NCBI RefSeq assembly: GCF_014237875.1
Contig: NZ_JACJVJ010000001.1
Location: 484,501-548,500 of the forward strand
Length of the DNA: 64,000 nt
From: Parasphingopyxis marina
GTDB lineage: Bacteria > Pseudomonadota > Alphaproteobacteria > Sphingomonadales > Sphingomonadaceae
Direction: 5' to 3'
Under the pieces are notes generated by a model, which was not told the DNA's origin, did not search any database, and saw only the letters and a list, made by a program, of their open reading frames with translations. Both the position numbers and the translations under genes were made by a program. Below, piece by piece: positions 8,661 through 15,615 of this stretch; positions within the stretch are counted from its first letter, which is position 1, and each line of letters opens with the position of its first letter.

Positions 8661-9413
8661 ATGGGGGGCCTGCTACTCATCGTCCTGCCGGCGATCGCGT
8701 TCGTCACCGCGCTGATTTCGGGCATATTCGGCATGGCGGGCGGGCTCGTCCTGATGGGCGCGCTCGCGCTGATCGTCCCGGTCAGCGCCGCCTTCGTCAC
8801 CCATGGCCTGATCCAGATGGTTTCGAACGGCTGGCGGGCCTGGCTCAATCGCGGCGATATCGTCTGGCCGATCATCGGCTGGTATGCGCTCGCCTCGCTG
8901 ATCGCCGGGCTCGTTTTCGGCTTTGTCGCATGGGTGCCGTCGCGCCCCGCGGTGTTCATCGGCCTCGGGCTTGTCGGCCTATCGGTCTGGCTGCCGGCCA
9001 AACGCTTCCGGCTCGACGCGCAAAAGCCGCTTCACGCCTTCGCGTCCGGCCTGCTCGTGACCGCGACCAATCTGCTCGCCGGCGTCGCCGGGCCGCTGCT
9101 CGATATCTTTTTCGTGCGCACCGAACTCACCCGCCACCAGATCGTCGCGACCAAGGCCTTCACCCAGGTGTTCGCCCATCTCGCCAAGGTGCTGGTCTAC
9201 GGCCTGCCGCTGCTCTTCGCCTCGATGGCCTCGGAAGTCCCCTGGCTTGCCATCGCCCTAGCGATTCCGCTCACCATGGCCGGAACGCGCGCCGGCAAGG
9301 CGGTGCTGGACCGGATGAGCGACCGTCATTTCCTGGCATGGACGCGCTGGATCGTCAGCGCGATCGGCGCCGTCTATCTGGTTCGCGGCCTGATGGTGCT
9401 GACGGCCGGCTAG
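8661..9413 (+). CDS. TauE/SafE family sulfite-exporter-like membrane protein
   Basis: A 250-residue protein with about eight hydrophobic helices. The first helix has the glycine motif SGIFGMAGGLVLMGAL typical of TauE/SafE, repeated in weaker form in the second half (TATNLLAGVAGPLLDIFF). Such proteins export sulfoacetate, sulfite or other organic anions; the substrate is unknown here. The start is uncertain: ATG 8661 begins directly at the first helix, and TTG 8631 or GTG 8641 are in-frame alternatives, none with a strong ribosome site. It converges with and overlaps the next gene by 4 nt. Confidence 0.75.
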   Translation: MGGLLLIVLPAIAFVTALISGIFGMAGGLVLMGALALIVPVSAAFVTHGLIQMVSNGWRAWLNRGDIVWPIIGWYALASLIAGLVFGFVAWVPSRPAVFIGLGLVGLSVWLPAKRFRLDAQKPLHAFASGLLVTATNLLAGVAGPLLDIFFVRTELTRHQIVATKAFTQVFAHLAKVLVYGLPLLFASMASEVPWLAIALAIPLTMAGTRAGKAVLDRMSDRHFLAWTRWIVSAIGAVYLVRGLMVLTAG

Positions 9414-10654
9414 AGCGCGTGGACAAGCCCGCGCGAGAGCAGTCGGCGGATCAGGTCGATACCGTCTTCCTCGCTGATTTCCGGCAGGTCGGCGCGAACA
9501 AAGGCGTCGCCCGATAGCGCGCGATCGAAGGCCGGGCGTTTCGAACCGATAAATTCGCTCGCGCCGCCGCGGGTGACGACCGCGAACTCGCCGCTCTCCT
9601 CGTCCTCGATGATCCGGTAGAGGCCGTTCTCGGCGGCCTGGTAGCGCTGATCCTCGGCGATCCGCTCCGATGCATATCTGATGATCCCGGCCATGTCGGG
9701 AACGCGCGATTTGAGATAATCCTCGGCGATCACGTCCAGCGGTTCGTCGATCTCGGCCTTGGCGGCAAGTTCTTCGACGAAGGCGCGGAACTGCGCCCTG
9801 GCCGGCTCGCGGTCGAAATCGCGATTGGCATAGCCCGGCGGCAGCGCGCGGCGCAGCCCTTCGGTTTCCAGCGCCGCCTTCGATATCGCTTCCAGCACGA
9901 CATCGGCCCAGGTCTTGGTGACGAGGCCAAGCGTGATGTGCAGGGACGCCTCGTCGTCATGCGCCTGGGCGTCGTGCATCATGCCGCGCGGAATATAGAC
10001 GGTGTCGCCGGCGCGCAGCACGAACTCTTCCTCCGGCTCGCCGATTTCGTGGACGCCGGGCTCGAAACCCTCGCCGCGAAACGGCTTGCCGACCGGTTCG
10101 TCGTAAAGCCGCCAGCTCTTTGCGCCCGATACCTGCATCACGAACACGTCGTGATTGTCATAATGCGTGCGGAAGCCCTTGGCGCCGGGCGGCGTCAGAT
10201 AGACATTGGTCTGCATCGAGGCGCTGAACACGGTTTCGAGCGCGCGCACGAAATCGCCAAGCGGCTTGTGGTGCGAATGGAGGTGCGGCGCGATGATCGT
10301 CGCCTTGTCCTGATAGAGGCGCAGCAGTGCGCTGCGGTCGATCTGGTCGTTTTCCAGCGTGAAGGCGTCGCGGCGGATCTGCGGTTCGGCCCGGGTCGCG
10401 TCGATCATGCCGGCGAACAGGATATTGCCGGCGATGAAATCGTCGAGCGTCGAGACCGAGACGAGATCGTCGAACCGTCCCGGCTCGCCGCGCGAAATGA
10501 CGTGCCAGCGTTCCTCGAAAATCTCGGTGAAAAACTGGCTGGGATCGACCGGGTCGAGCACGCGCTTGAGCGCGGCCAGGCATTCGGCGGGCAGGTTCTG
10601 GGTCGGGTCGTATTTGTGCATGATCTCGATATCCGTGGGGCGATGCAGCGCCAT
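9410..10654 (-). CDS. JmjC/cupin-4 Fe(II)/2-oxoglutarate oxygenase-like protein
   Basis: A 414-residue cytosolic protein. The JmjC-like core has the iron ligands H-x-D in RTHYDNHDVFVMQ (about residues 166-178) and the distal histidine in PRGMMHDAQAH. SGAKSWRLYDEP between them is characteristic of bacterial cupin_4 / ribosomal-oxygenase-like proteins, and a winged-helix-like C-terminal part follows. Known relatives hydroxylate ribosomal proteins or small substrates; I cannot say which here. The first ATG is used; an internal ATG 12 codons in (MHKYDPTQN) is possible. Confidence 0.8.
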   Translation of the reverse strand: MALHRPTDIEIMHKYDPTQNLPAECLAALKRVLDPVDPSQFFTEIFEERWHVISRGEPGRFDDLVSVSTLDDFIAGNILFAGMIDATRAEPQIRRDAFTLENDQIDRSALLRLYQDKATIIAPHLHSHHKPLGDFVRALETVFSASMQTNVYLTPPGAKGFRTHYDNHDVFVMQVSGAKSWRLYDEPVGKPFRGEGFEPGVHEIGEPEEEFVLRAGDTVYIPRGMMHDAQAHDDEASLHITLGLVTKTWADVVLEAISKAALETEGLRRALPPGYANRDFDREPARAQFRAFVEELAAKAEIDEPLDVIAEDYLKSRVPDMAGIIRYASERIAEDQRYQAAENGLYRIIEDEESGEFAVVTRGGASEFIGSKRPAFDRALSGDAFVRADLPEISEEDGIDLIRRLLSRGLVHAL

Positions 10655-10698
10655 TCTGGCCGCGTGGCGGTTGCCCCTGTCTTGACCTGAAACACATA

Positions 10699-10724
10699 GC
10701 GCCGGGATTTTTAAGGCCCGGCGC
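10699..10724 (-). terminator. Hairpin between the Tat repeat cluster and the cupin gene
   Basis: GCGCCGGG (10699-10706) pairs perfectly with CCCGGCGC (10717-10724). It lies 25 nt after the stop of the last Tat repeat gene and just upstream of the cupin gene. The tail on the minus strand is TATGTGTTT, so it is an imperfect terminator. It is the likely end of the repeat cluster transcript. Confidence 0.45.
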
Positions 10725-10748
10725 TAGATGACAGATAGTGCAGGCGGC

Positions 10749-11396
10749 CTAGTTGCCGCGGCCCCGCCCGGCCGGATCGGCGCTCGGCCCGGTATCGGAA
10801 TCGGTAATGCCGCTGCCGCCGCCGCGCCCGCCATTGACGGGGTCGGCGCTCGGGCCGCTATCGCTGTCGGTGACGCCGGTATAGGCGCCCCGGCCCTGGC
10901 CGACGGGATCGGCGCTCGCGCCGGTATCGTTGTCGGTCACGCCGCGGCTGGTGGCGGATCCGCCCCGGCCGTTGCCGACCGGATCGGCGCTGGTGCCGGT
11001 GTCGCTGTCGGTGATGCCGCTGCGATTGCCGCCCCGGCCCTGGCCGACGGGATCGGCGCTGGCGCCGGTGTCGCTGTCGGTAACGCCATTGCGGCTGCCG
11101 GTCGTCCGGCTGCCGTTGCTCGGGCCGCCGCGGCCATTGCCGGCGGCGTCGGCGCTGGCGCCGGTGTCGCTGTCGGTCAGCCCGCTCGGCGTGCTCGATC
11201 CCGAAGTGCTGCTGCCCTCGGTGCTGCCTTCGGTTTCGGGCGCATCGTCGCCCGGATCGGTGCCCGGCGTATCGGTATCCTCACCGCCGCCCAGGCCCAG
11301 CTGGTCGCAGGCGCCGGTTACGACCGCCATCGCCCCGATGCTCACCGTCGCGCCGACGCGCCCCAGAAACGATCGTCTGTTGAATTTGGAAGACAT
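10749..11396 (-). CDS. Tat-exported repeat protein, six TDSDxG repeats, possible lipoprotein
   Basis: A 215-residue protein. The N-terminus MSSKFNRRSFLGRVGAT is a twin-arginine signal (RRSFL) followed by a hydrophobic stretch ending VTGAC, a possible lipobox; this is the only cysteine. A Thr/Ser/Glu/Asp/Gly-rich linker of ~45 residues follows, then six repeats of the form [VIL]TDSDTGxSADPVGxGRGG with variable spacers. It is the most downstream of four neighbouring paralogues, and the only one with the lipobox. AGGAAAGAGG lies before the start. No known domain is recognised; the acidic D-x-D-x-G-x-x-x-D core may bind a divalent cation, but that is inference. Confidence 0.75.
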   Translation of the reverse strand: MSSKFNRRSFLGRVGATVSIGAMAVVTGACDQLGLGGGEDTDTPGTDPGDDAPETEGSTEGSSTSGSSTPSGLTDSDTGASADAAGNGRGGPSNGSRTTGSRNGVTDSDTGASADPVGQGRGGNRSGITDSDTGTSADPVGNGRGGSATSRGVTDNDTGASADPVGQGRGAYTGVTDSDSGPSADPVNGGRGGGSGITDSDTGPSADPAGRGRGN

Positions 11397-11431
11397 GCCC
11401 TCTTTCCTTCCTAGCCGTGGAGACCTTGTAA

Positions 11432-11477
11432 ACAGCAAACGGGGCGACCGCCTCTGTGTCAAGAGGTAGCCGCCCCG
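11432..11477 (-). terminator. Terminator-like hairpin after the second-last Tat repeat gene
   Basis: CGGGGCG (11440-11446) pairs with CGCCCCG (11471-11477) and an inner CCTCT/AGAGG stem forms within. On the minus strand GTTTGCTGTTT follows. It lies between genes 11973-11494 and 11396-10749, so the last gene may be expressed at a lower level or from its own promoter. Confidence 0.55.
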
Positions 11478-11493
11478 GTTACATTATCGGTCT

Positions 11494-11973
11494 CTAGTGA
11501 TCGGAGCCGCGGCCATAGCCCGCGCGGTCCGCTGTCGAGCCGCTGTCGGCGTCGGTGAGGCCGGTGCGCGAGGAGCGCCGTCCGCCACGTCCGTTACCGC
11601 CCGGATCGGACATCGAGCCGCTGTCGCTGTCGGTCACGCCGGTCCTGCTCGAGCAGCGTCCGTTGCCGCCGGGATCGGCGTAGCGCCCGCTGTCGCTGTC
11701 GGTGCAGCCGGAACGGCTGCTATTGGCGTTGCCGCGGCCATAGCCGCCGCGATCGGCGTTCGAACCGCTGTCGCTGTCCGTGACCCCGGTCTGATAGTTG
11801 CGGCGCGGGCCGCGTCCATTGCCGCCGGGATCGGCATTCGATCCGCCATCGCTGTCGGTATAGCCGGTCTGGGCGCGCACGGCGCTGGTACCGGTGACGA
11901 CGCTGAGCGCGCCGATGCCCGCGGTTGCCCCTACGCGCCGGAGAAAGGACCGGCGATCAATTTTCTTACTCAT
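11494..11973 (-). CDS. Tat-exported repeat protein, five TDSDxG repeats
   Basis: A 159-residue protein. The Tat signal MSKKIDRRSFLRRVGATAG ends with TSAVRA-QTG, a normal signal-peptidase I site. The mature protein is five repeats (…TDSDSGSNADPGGNGRG…) and nothing else. The third repeat carries a cysteine at each end (C-TDSDSGRYADPGGNGR-C). Repeat by repeat, this protein is collinear with the last five repeats of the neighbour at 12109-12903, so one arose from the other by duplication. The function is unknown; the location is predicted periplasmic or outer surface. Confidence 0.75.
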   Translation of the reverse strand: MSKKIDRRSFLRRVGATAGIGALSVVTGTSAVRAQTGYTDSDGGSNADPGGNGRGPRRNYQTGVTDSDSGSNADRGGYGRGNANSSRSGCTDSDSGRYADPGGNGRCSSRTGVTDSDSGSMSDPGGNGRGGRRSSRTGLTDADSGSTADRAGYGRGSDH

Positions 11974-12036
11974 ACAATTCCCCTTTTCATTCTGTGGTCA
12001 ATCCGATGGCGAAACACGGCGTTCCGCAATGTGGGC

Positions 12037-12067
12037 GGGCCGGCGAGGCGCGATGCCTTGCCGGCCC
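12037..12067 (-). other. Strong hairpin in the intergenic gap of the Tat repeat cluster
   Basis: GGGCCGGC (12037-12044) pairs with GCCGGCCC (12060-12067) and AGGC/GCCT pairs inside. No T-tract follows on either strand. It lies between two repeat genes and could be an mRNA processing or stabilising element. Confidence 0.4.
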
Positions 12068-12108
12068 AGATGTTCATCCTGTGGCGGAAGCGTTCAACCG
12101 TTCCACGC

Positions 12109-12903
12109 CTAGTGATCGTTGCCGCGGCCATAGCCCGCGCGGTCTGCCGTCGAGCCGCTATCGGCGTCGGTAATTCCGGTGCGATAGTTGCGGCGCGATC
12201 CGCGTCCGTTGCCGCCCGGATCGGCCATCGAGCCGCTATCGGCATCGGTATAGCCCGATCGGCTGGAGCAGCGTCCGTTTCCGCCGGGATCGGCATAGCG
12301 GCCGCTGTCGCTGTCGGTGCAACCGGATCGGCCGCCGCGGGAATTGCCGCGGCCATAGCCGCCGCGATCGGCCGTCGAGCCGGAATCGCTGTCGGTAACG
12401 CCGGTGCGATAGTTGCGCCTGGGGCCGCGGCCCTGGCCGGCGGGATCGCGGTTCGAACCGGAATCGGCGTCGGTAACATTGCCGCTGCTGCCGCGTCCGC
12501 GCCCGACCGGATCGGCATAACGCCCGGTGTCGCTGTCGGTGACGCCGCGACTGCCCCGTCCATTGCCGGCGGGATCGGCATAGCTGCCGGTGTCGCTGTC
12601 GGTAACGCCGCTTCGGCCGCGTCCATTGCCGACGGGATCGGCATAGCGCCCGGTGTCGCTGTCGGTGGTGCCGGAGCTGCACCGTCCGCGTCCGCCCGGA
12701 TCGGCATAACGCCCGGAATCGCTGTCGGTACATCCCGAGCTGCCACGCCCGCGGCCCACCGGATCGGCATAGCGCCCGGTGTCGCTGTCGGTCGTCTGGA
12801 ATGCGCGGGCGGGCGTGCCGCCAACCACCGTACTCAGCGCGCCGATGCTCGCTGCGGCGCCGACGCGTCCTAAAAAGGACCTGCGGTCGAGTTTGGAACT
12901 CAT
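12109..12903 (-). CDS. Tat-exported repeat protein, ten TDSDxG repeats
   Basis: A 264-residue protein. The Tat signal MSSKLDRRSFLGRVGAAAS ends with GTPARA-FQT. Ten repeats fill the mature protein. The first five are short (20-21 residues, TDSDTGRYADPVGRGRGSSG type). The last five have longer spacers and match the five repeats of gene 11494-11973 one to one. Repeats 2 and 8 each carry two cysteines, 16 residues apart, exactly flanking the TDSDSG...GR core. GGGGAGGGGC precedes the ATG, and a sigma-70-like promoter lies upstream. Composition is Asp, Gly, Ser and Arg; no aromatic core, so it is probably extended or metal-ordered. Confidence 0.78.
   Translation of the reverse strand: MSSKLDRRSFLGRVGAAASIGALSTVVGGTPARAFQTTDSDTGRYADPVGRGRGSSGCTDSDSGRYADPGGRGRCSSGTTDSDTGRYADPVGNGRGRSGVTDSDTGSYADPAGNGRGSRGVTDSDTGRYADPVGRGRGSSGNVTDADSGSNRDPAGQGRGPRRNYRTGVTDSDSGSTADRGGYGRGNSRGGRSGCTDSDSGRYADPGGNGRCSSRSGYTDADSGSMADPGGNGRGSRRNYRTGITDADSGSTADRAGYGRGNDH
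12112..12798 (-). repeat. In-gene tandem DNA repeat, 60-75 bp unit
   Basis: The coding repeats of the ten-repeat Tat protein are visible in DNA as recurring cores (gtcgctgtcggt on the + strand, next to gatcggcatagcg). The unit is 60-63 bp in the half that encodes the N-terminal repeats and up to about 75 bp in the other half. Similar, more diverged units run through 10752-11200, 11500-11880 and 13090-13370. Confidence 0.75.
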
Positions 12904-12944
12904 GTGCCCCTCCCCATCAAAATGTTACGCGCGCCCGGTGAAAT

Positions 12945-12973
12945 CCTGTAAGCTTCCGGCGGTGAGCTGTCAA
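12945..12973 (-). promoter_or_regulatory. Sigma-70-like promoter of the ten-repeat Tat protein gene
   Basis: On the minus strand TTGACA (12973-12968) is followed, after 17 nt, by TACAGG (12950-12945). The -10 is about 42 nt from the start at 12903. The flanking DNA is locally AT-rich (12975-13010), which fits an upstream region. Confidence 0.4.
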
Positions 12974-13074
12974 AACCCTGCAGTAAAATAACAAAATTTT
13001 CCATTAAACGGTCTCCTCGCCGGTTCGCTGTGATCCGCTGACCCTGATATCGTGCCGCTTTCCGCATTTCGGCG

Positions 13075-13485
13075 TCATTCCGGGCAGGTGGTTCGCGTGC
13101 CGCCCCGGCCATAGCCGGCAGGATCGCCGCACCGCCCGGAATCGCTGTCGCTGAAGCCCGATCTCCCGCGCTCCCCGCGCCCGTGGCCGGCAGGATCGGC
13201 ATTGGCCCCGCCGTCGCTGTCGGTCACGCCCGAGCGGACGTCCGGGCCCCGGCCATGACCGGCCGGATCGGAAACCGCGCCGCCATCGCTGTCGGTGATA
13301 CCGGTATGGCCATAATCGCGTGCCGGCTCGCCCGGCGGATCGGCATAGCGCCCGACATCATTGTCGCTGCGTTGATAGGCATGGGCCGGCTGCGCTCCCG
13401 CGACGACGCCGAGCGCACCCAGGCCGGTCGTCGCGCCGACCTGCCCGAGAAAGGAGCGCCGGCCTATCCTGTGGCGCGAGGCCAT
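13075..13485 (-). CDS. Tat-exported repeat protein, four repeats, coupled to rhodanese
   Basis: A 136-residue protein. The signal MASRHRIGRRSFLGQVGAT is twin-arginine and ends QPAHA-YQR. The mature part has a degenerate first repeat (SDNDVGRYADPPGEPARD), two good repeats (TDSDGGAVSDPAGHGRG, TDSDGGANADPAGHGRG) and a last one with two cysteines (…GRC-GDPAGYGRG…TTC-PE). Its ATG shares one base with the stop of the upstream rhodanese (TGATG), so the two are translated from one mRNA. The function is unknown. Confidence 0.75.
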   Translation of the reverse strand: MASRHRIGRRSFLGQVGATTGLGALGVVAGAQPAHAYQRSDNDVGRYADPPGEPARDYGHTGITDSDGGAVSDPAGHGRGPDVRSGVTDSDGGANADPAGHGRGERGRSGFSDSDSGRCGDPAGYGRGGTRTTCPE

Positions 13486-14036
13486 CAGTCGCTCGCCGCC
13501 ATGCTCGTCACCCAGCGCACGCGCGGTTCGGTGAAGTCCACCACCTCGCCGAGTTCGTAGACATTGGGATAGCCATAGCCGACAAGATTGATCATCGTCT
13601 GGATGTTGAGCGCCAGGGTGATCACCTTGCGCACGACCGGGGTTACGTCGTTCGAGAAATTGTTGTTGCAGTAGATCAGGATCGCGCGGTCCCGGTCCTC
13701 GCCGATCACTTCGGCCAGGCTCTGCGCGGTGAAATCGGGCAGCGGCAGGTTCACCGCGCCGTCGATATGGCCAAGGGCGAACGCCCCGGCCGAGCGCGCA
13801 TCGAGCAGCAGCACGTCATCGCGCGCTGCCATCGCTTCGAAGGTCGCATGGTCGACAAGCCGGTCCGCGCGGGTCGTCTGCACCTGCGCGGCCATTTCGA
13901 CATAGCCGGGAAAATCGATCTGGGGATTGTCGCCCGGGGCCGGTTGCAGGCCTGGTTGCTGGGCGAGAGCGGGCAGGGCGGCGAGAAAGAGGGCCGTCCC
14001 GGCAGCCGCTCGGGCAAGAGAAAGGCGCGCGCGCAT
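13485..14036 (-). CDS. Periplasmic rhodanese-like protein
   Basis: A 183-residue protein with a Sec signal (MRARLSLARAAAGTALFLAALPALA-QQ) and one rhodanese domain. The domain has LLLDARSAGAFALGHIDGAVNLPL and the active-site strand ILIYCNNNFSND, where Cys is the nucleophile position; the loop lacks the usual terminal Arg of CxxxxR, so classic thiosulfate sulfurtransferase activity is doubtful. AAAGGAG lies 9 nt before the chosen start. The next gene (a Tat repeat protein with a cysteine pair) is coupled at TGATG, which suggests a joint periplasmic role, possibly in sulfur or thiol chemistry; this is inference. Confidence 0.8.
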   Translation of the reverse strand: MRARLSLARAAAGTALFLAALPALAQQPGLQPAPGDNPQIDFPGYVEMAAQVQTTRADRLVDHATFEAMAARDDVLLLDARSAGAFALGHIDGAVNLPLPDFTAQSLAEVIGEDRDRAILIYCNNNFSNDVTPVVRKVITLALNIQTMINLVGYGYPNVYELGEVVDFTEPRVRWVTSMAASD

Positions 14037-14144
14037 TCGGCAATGCTCCTTTGGCATCGTGGCGCGACCCGGGTTAAGACGTGGCCCAGCGAAGATGAGC
14101 GGAGGCTGAACGACAGTCGGCCGCCGGAAACGGGAAGGGCATCG

Positions 14145-14588
14145 ATGAACGAGAACGCCGCGGCGATTGTCGAAGCGCTGGGCCTCCAGCCGCATCCGGA
14201 AGGCGGATGGTATCGCGAGACCTGGCGGGCCGACGCGGCGGGCGGCGAACGCGCGGCGGGAACGGCTATCCATTTCCTGCTCGCAGCTGGCGAACGCTCC
14301 CACTGGCACAGGGTCGACGCCGCCGAGATATGGCTTTGGCATGGCGGGGATCCGCTGACATTGCAGATGGCGCAGGACGAGGCGGGGCCGATCAGGGCGG
14401 TGACGCTGGGCGGCAATGTTCCGCGGGGGGAGGCGCCCCAATGCGTGATTCCCGCCGGTGATTGGCAGGCCGCCGAGCCGCTGGCCGGCGATGCGGGCTA
14501 TGTGCTGGTCAGCTGTATCGTCGTGCCGGGGTTCGAATTCGCCGGCTTCACGCTCGCCGATTCGGGCTGGGCGCCGGGGCAGGCCTGA
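14145..14588 (+). CDS. DUF985 family cupin protein
   Basis: A 147-residue cytosolic cupin. LGLQPHPEGGWYRETWRA at the N-terminus and HFLLAAGERSHWHRVDAAEIWLWHGG are the signatures of DUF985 (cupin_5). GGGAAGGGC is placed 4 nt before ATG. It is divergent from the rhodanese operon. No firm function is known for the family. Confidence 0.85.
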   Translation: MNENAAAIVEALGLQPHPEGGWYRETWRADAAGGERAAGTAIHFLLAAGERSHWHRVDAAEIWLWHGGDPLTLQMAQDEAGPIRAVTLGGNVPRGEAPQCVIPAGDWQAAEPLAGDAGYVLVSCIVVPGFEFAGFTLADSGWAPGQA

Positions 14589-14852
14589 GCGGCGCAGCGG
14601 CGATCCTGCGATGCAAAATGCTGCGCCCATGCTGCGCAAAAGACAGGCTTGCGCAGAAATTCCCCAAGCGATTCAAACGGCTGGAAAGTTATCCCCGATA
14701 TCCTCGTTATTAGACTGCATTTTTCGCTTGGCGCGACTCGGAATCCCGTGAGACTTTTCAGTTGTCAGCGAAGCAAGCCGAGGGAGGCAACGACCGAAGC
14801 AAGCATCGCAGACCACCGAACCGGAAAGATTGCGGACCGCAAGGAAAGCAAG

Positions 14853-14945
14853 ATGGAAAGCGAGGTGCGGCGTTCGGGACAATTGTCGGCAGTCATCGTG
14901 CAAGCGACGACACAGCAGACGATAGAAACAAACGCCAAAGGATAG
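14853..14945 (+). CDS. Possible 30-residue small protein
   Basis: ATG to TAG, MESEVRRSGQLSAVIVQATT then QQTIETNAKG. AAGGAAAG lies before the ATG. The ORF sits 90 nt ahead of a strong terminator and has no competing gene on either strand. It has no recognised family; it could equally be part of a non-coding RNA. Confidence 0.3.
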   Translation: MESEVRRSGQLSAVIVQATTQQTIETNAKG

Positions 14946-15035
14946 CGCAAAAGATTTTCGGATCGATTCGCTGTCCCCGTGCCAGAGCGCGGACCGGAGC
15001 GCCTTCGGGCAATTCGATCTCGACGCTCGGCGCAG

Positions 15036-15069
15036 TGGGGGCTGATCTTCGGGTCAGCCCCCATTTGAT
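15036..15069 (+). terminator. Strong hairpin with cUUCGg loop
   Basis: TGGGGGCTGATC (15036-15047) pairs with GGTCAGCCCCCA (15052-15063), with one T-G pair, around a TTCG tetraloop. TTTGATT follows. The + strand tail makes it a terminator for whatever is transcribed from 14.6-15.0 kb. It could also end the leftward GFA gene. Confidence 0.65.
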
Positions 15070-15109
15070 TCCGGGCTCGCCGATCCGGCTTCAGCCCGTC
15101 CCGGGCCGT

Positions 15110-15607
15110 TTAACTCCCGGCCGCTTTCTTCGCGGCAAGAAGCCGCGCGAAGCGATCTTCGGGCCAGGTCTCGCGCATCGGATAATAGCCTTCGACCGCC
15201 AGCACGCCATCGGGCAGCCGCACCCAGGCCTGTTTCGAGCGCGTGAAGATATGGATATCGGGCGGGCAGGCGGCGGGCTCGTCGAGCGTGCCGGCGCGCA
15301 GAAAGGCGACGCCGCGCCCGGCACCGGGATAATACATCCAGAGAACCGCGCCGCATTCGCCGCATTGCTGGGTCGCAAGGCCGCCGCCGCTTTCGGTCGG
15401 CAGCATCACTTCGCGGATTGCGCCTTGCCGCACGGCGATCCGATCGGCCTCGATCAGCGCGTTGACGGCAAAGGCGCCTCCCGTCTGGCGCTGGCATTCG
15501 GTGCAATGGCAGCAATGGACGAACATCGGCGGCGAGGCGAGCGTGTAGCGGACGGCGCCGCATCCGCACCCGCCTTCGCGTGCGCCGTTGTCGTCGCCCC
15601 CAACCAC
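15110..15607 (-). CDS. GFA (CENP-V/GFA) family zinc protein
   Basis: A 165-residue cytosolic protein of the glutathione-dependent formaldehyde-activating family. The zinc ligands are CGCGAVRY (residues ~14-21), CCHCTECQRQTG and QQCGECGAVLW, in the family order. Most members are not true S-hydroxymethylglutathione synthases, so the activity is unassigned. It ends in PDIHIFTRSKQAW, also typical. It is separated by 8 nt from the CHRD gene upstream. Confidence 0.85.
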   Translation of the reverse strand: MVGGDDNGAREGGCGCGAVRYTLASPPMFVHCCHCTECQRQTGGAFAVNALIEADRIAVRQGAIREVMLPTESGGGLATQQCGECGAVLWMYYPGAGRGVAFLRAGTLDEPAACPPDIHIFTRSKQAWVRLPDGVLAVEGYYPMRETWPEDRFARLLAAKKAAGS

Positions 15608-15615
15608 GCCTGCGC

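Larger units (their letters stand above)
14589..15109 (+). other. 521-nt gap with possible small transcript
   Basis: No convincing protein gene longer than 30 codons. It holds a possible 30-codon ORF (14853-14945) and a very strong hairpin with a UUCG loop (15036-15063). The middle part is rich in A and G (purine-rich, AAGCAAG-type runs), unlike the flanks. No RNase P, tmRNA, 6S or SRP motifs were seen. Confidence 0.5.

Noticed and set aside
12037-12067. Rho-independent terminator in the Tat repeat cluster
   Set aside because: Strong stem but no T-tract on either strand; listed only as a hairpin.
10749-13485. CRISPR array
   Set aside because: The repeats are coding, of variable length, and the spacers also code for protein in the same frame; no cas genes.
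14589-15069. RNase P RNA, tmRNA, 6S or SRP RNA
   Set aside because: None of the conserved motifs of these RNAs could be found in the stretch on either strand.
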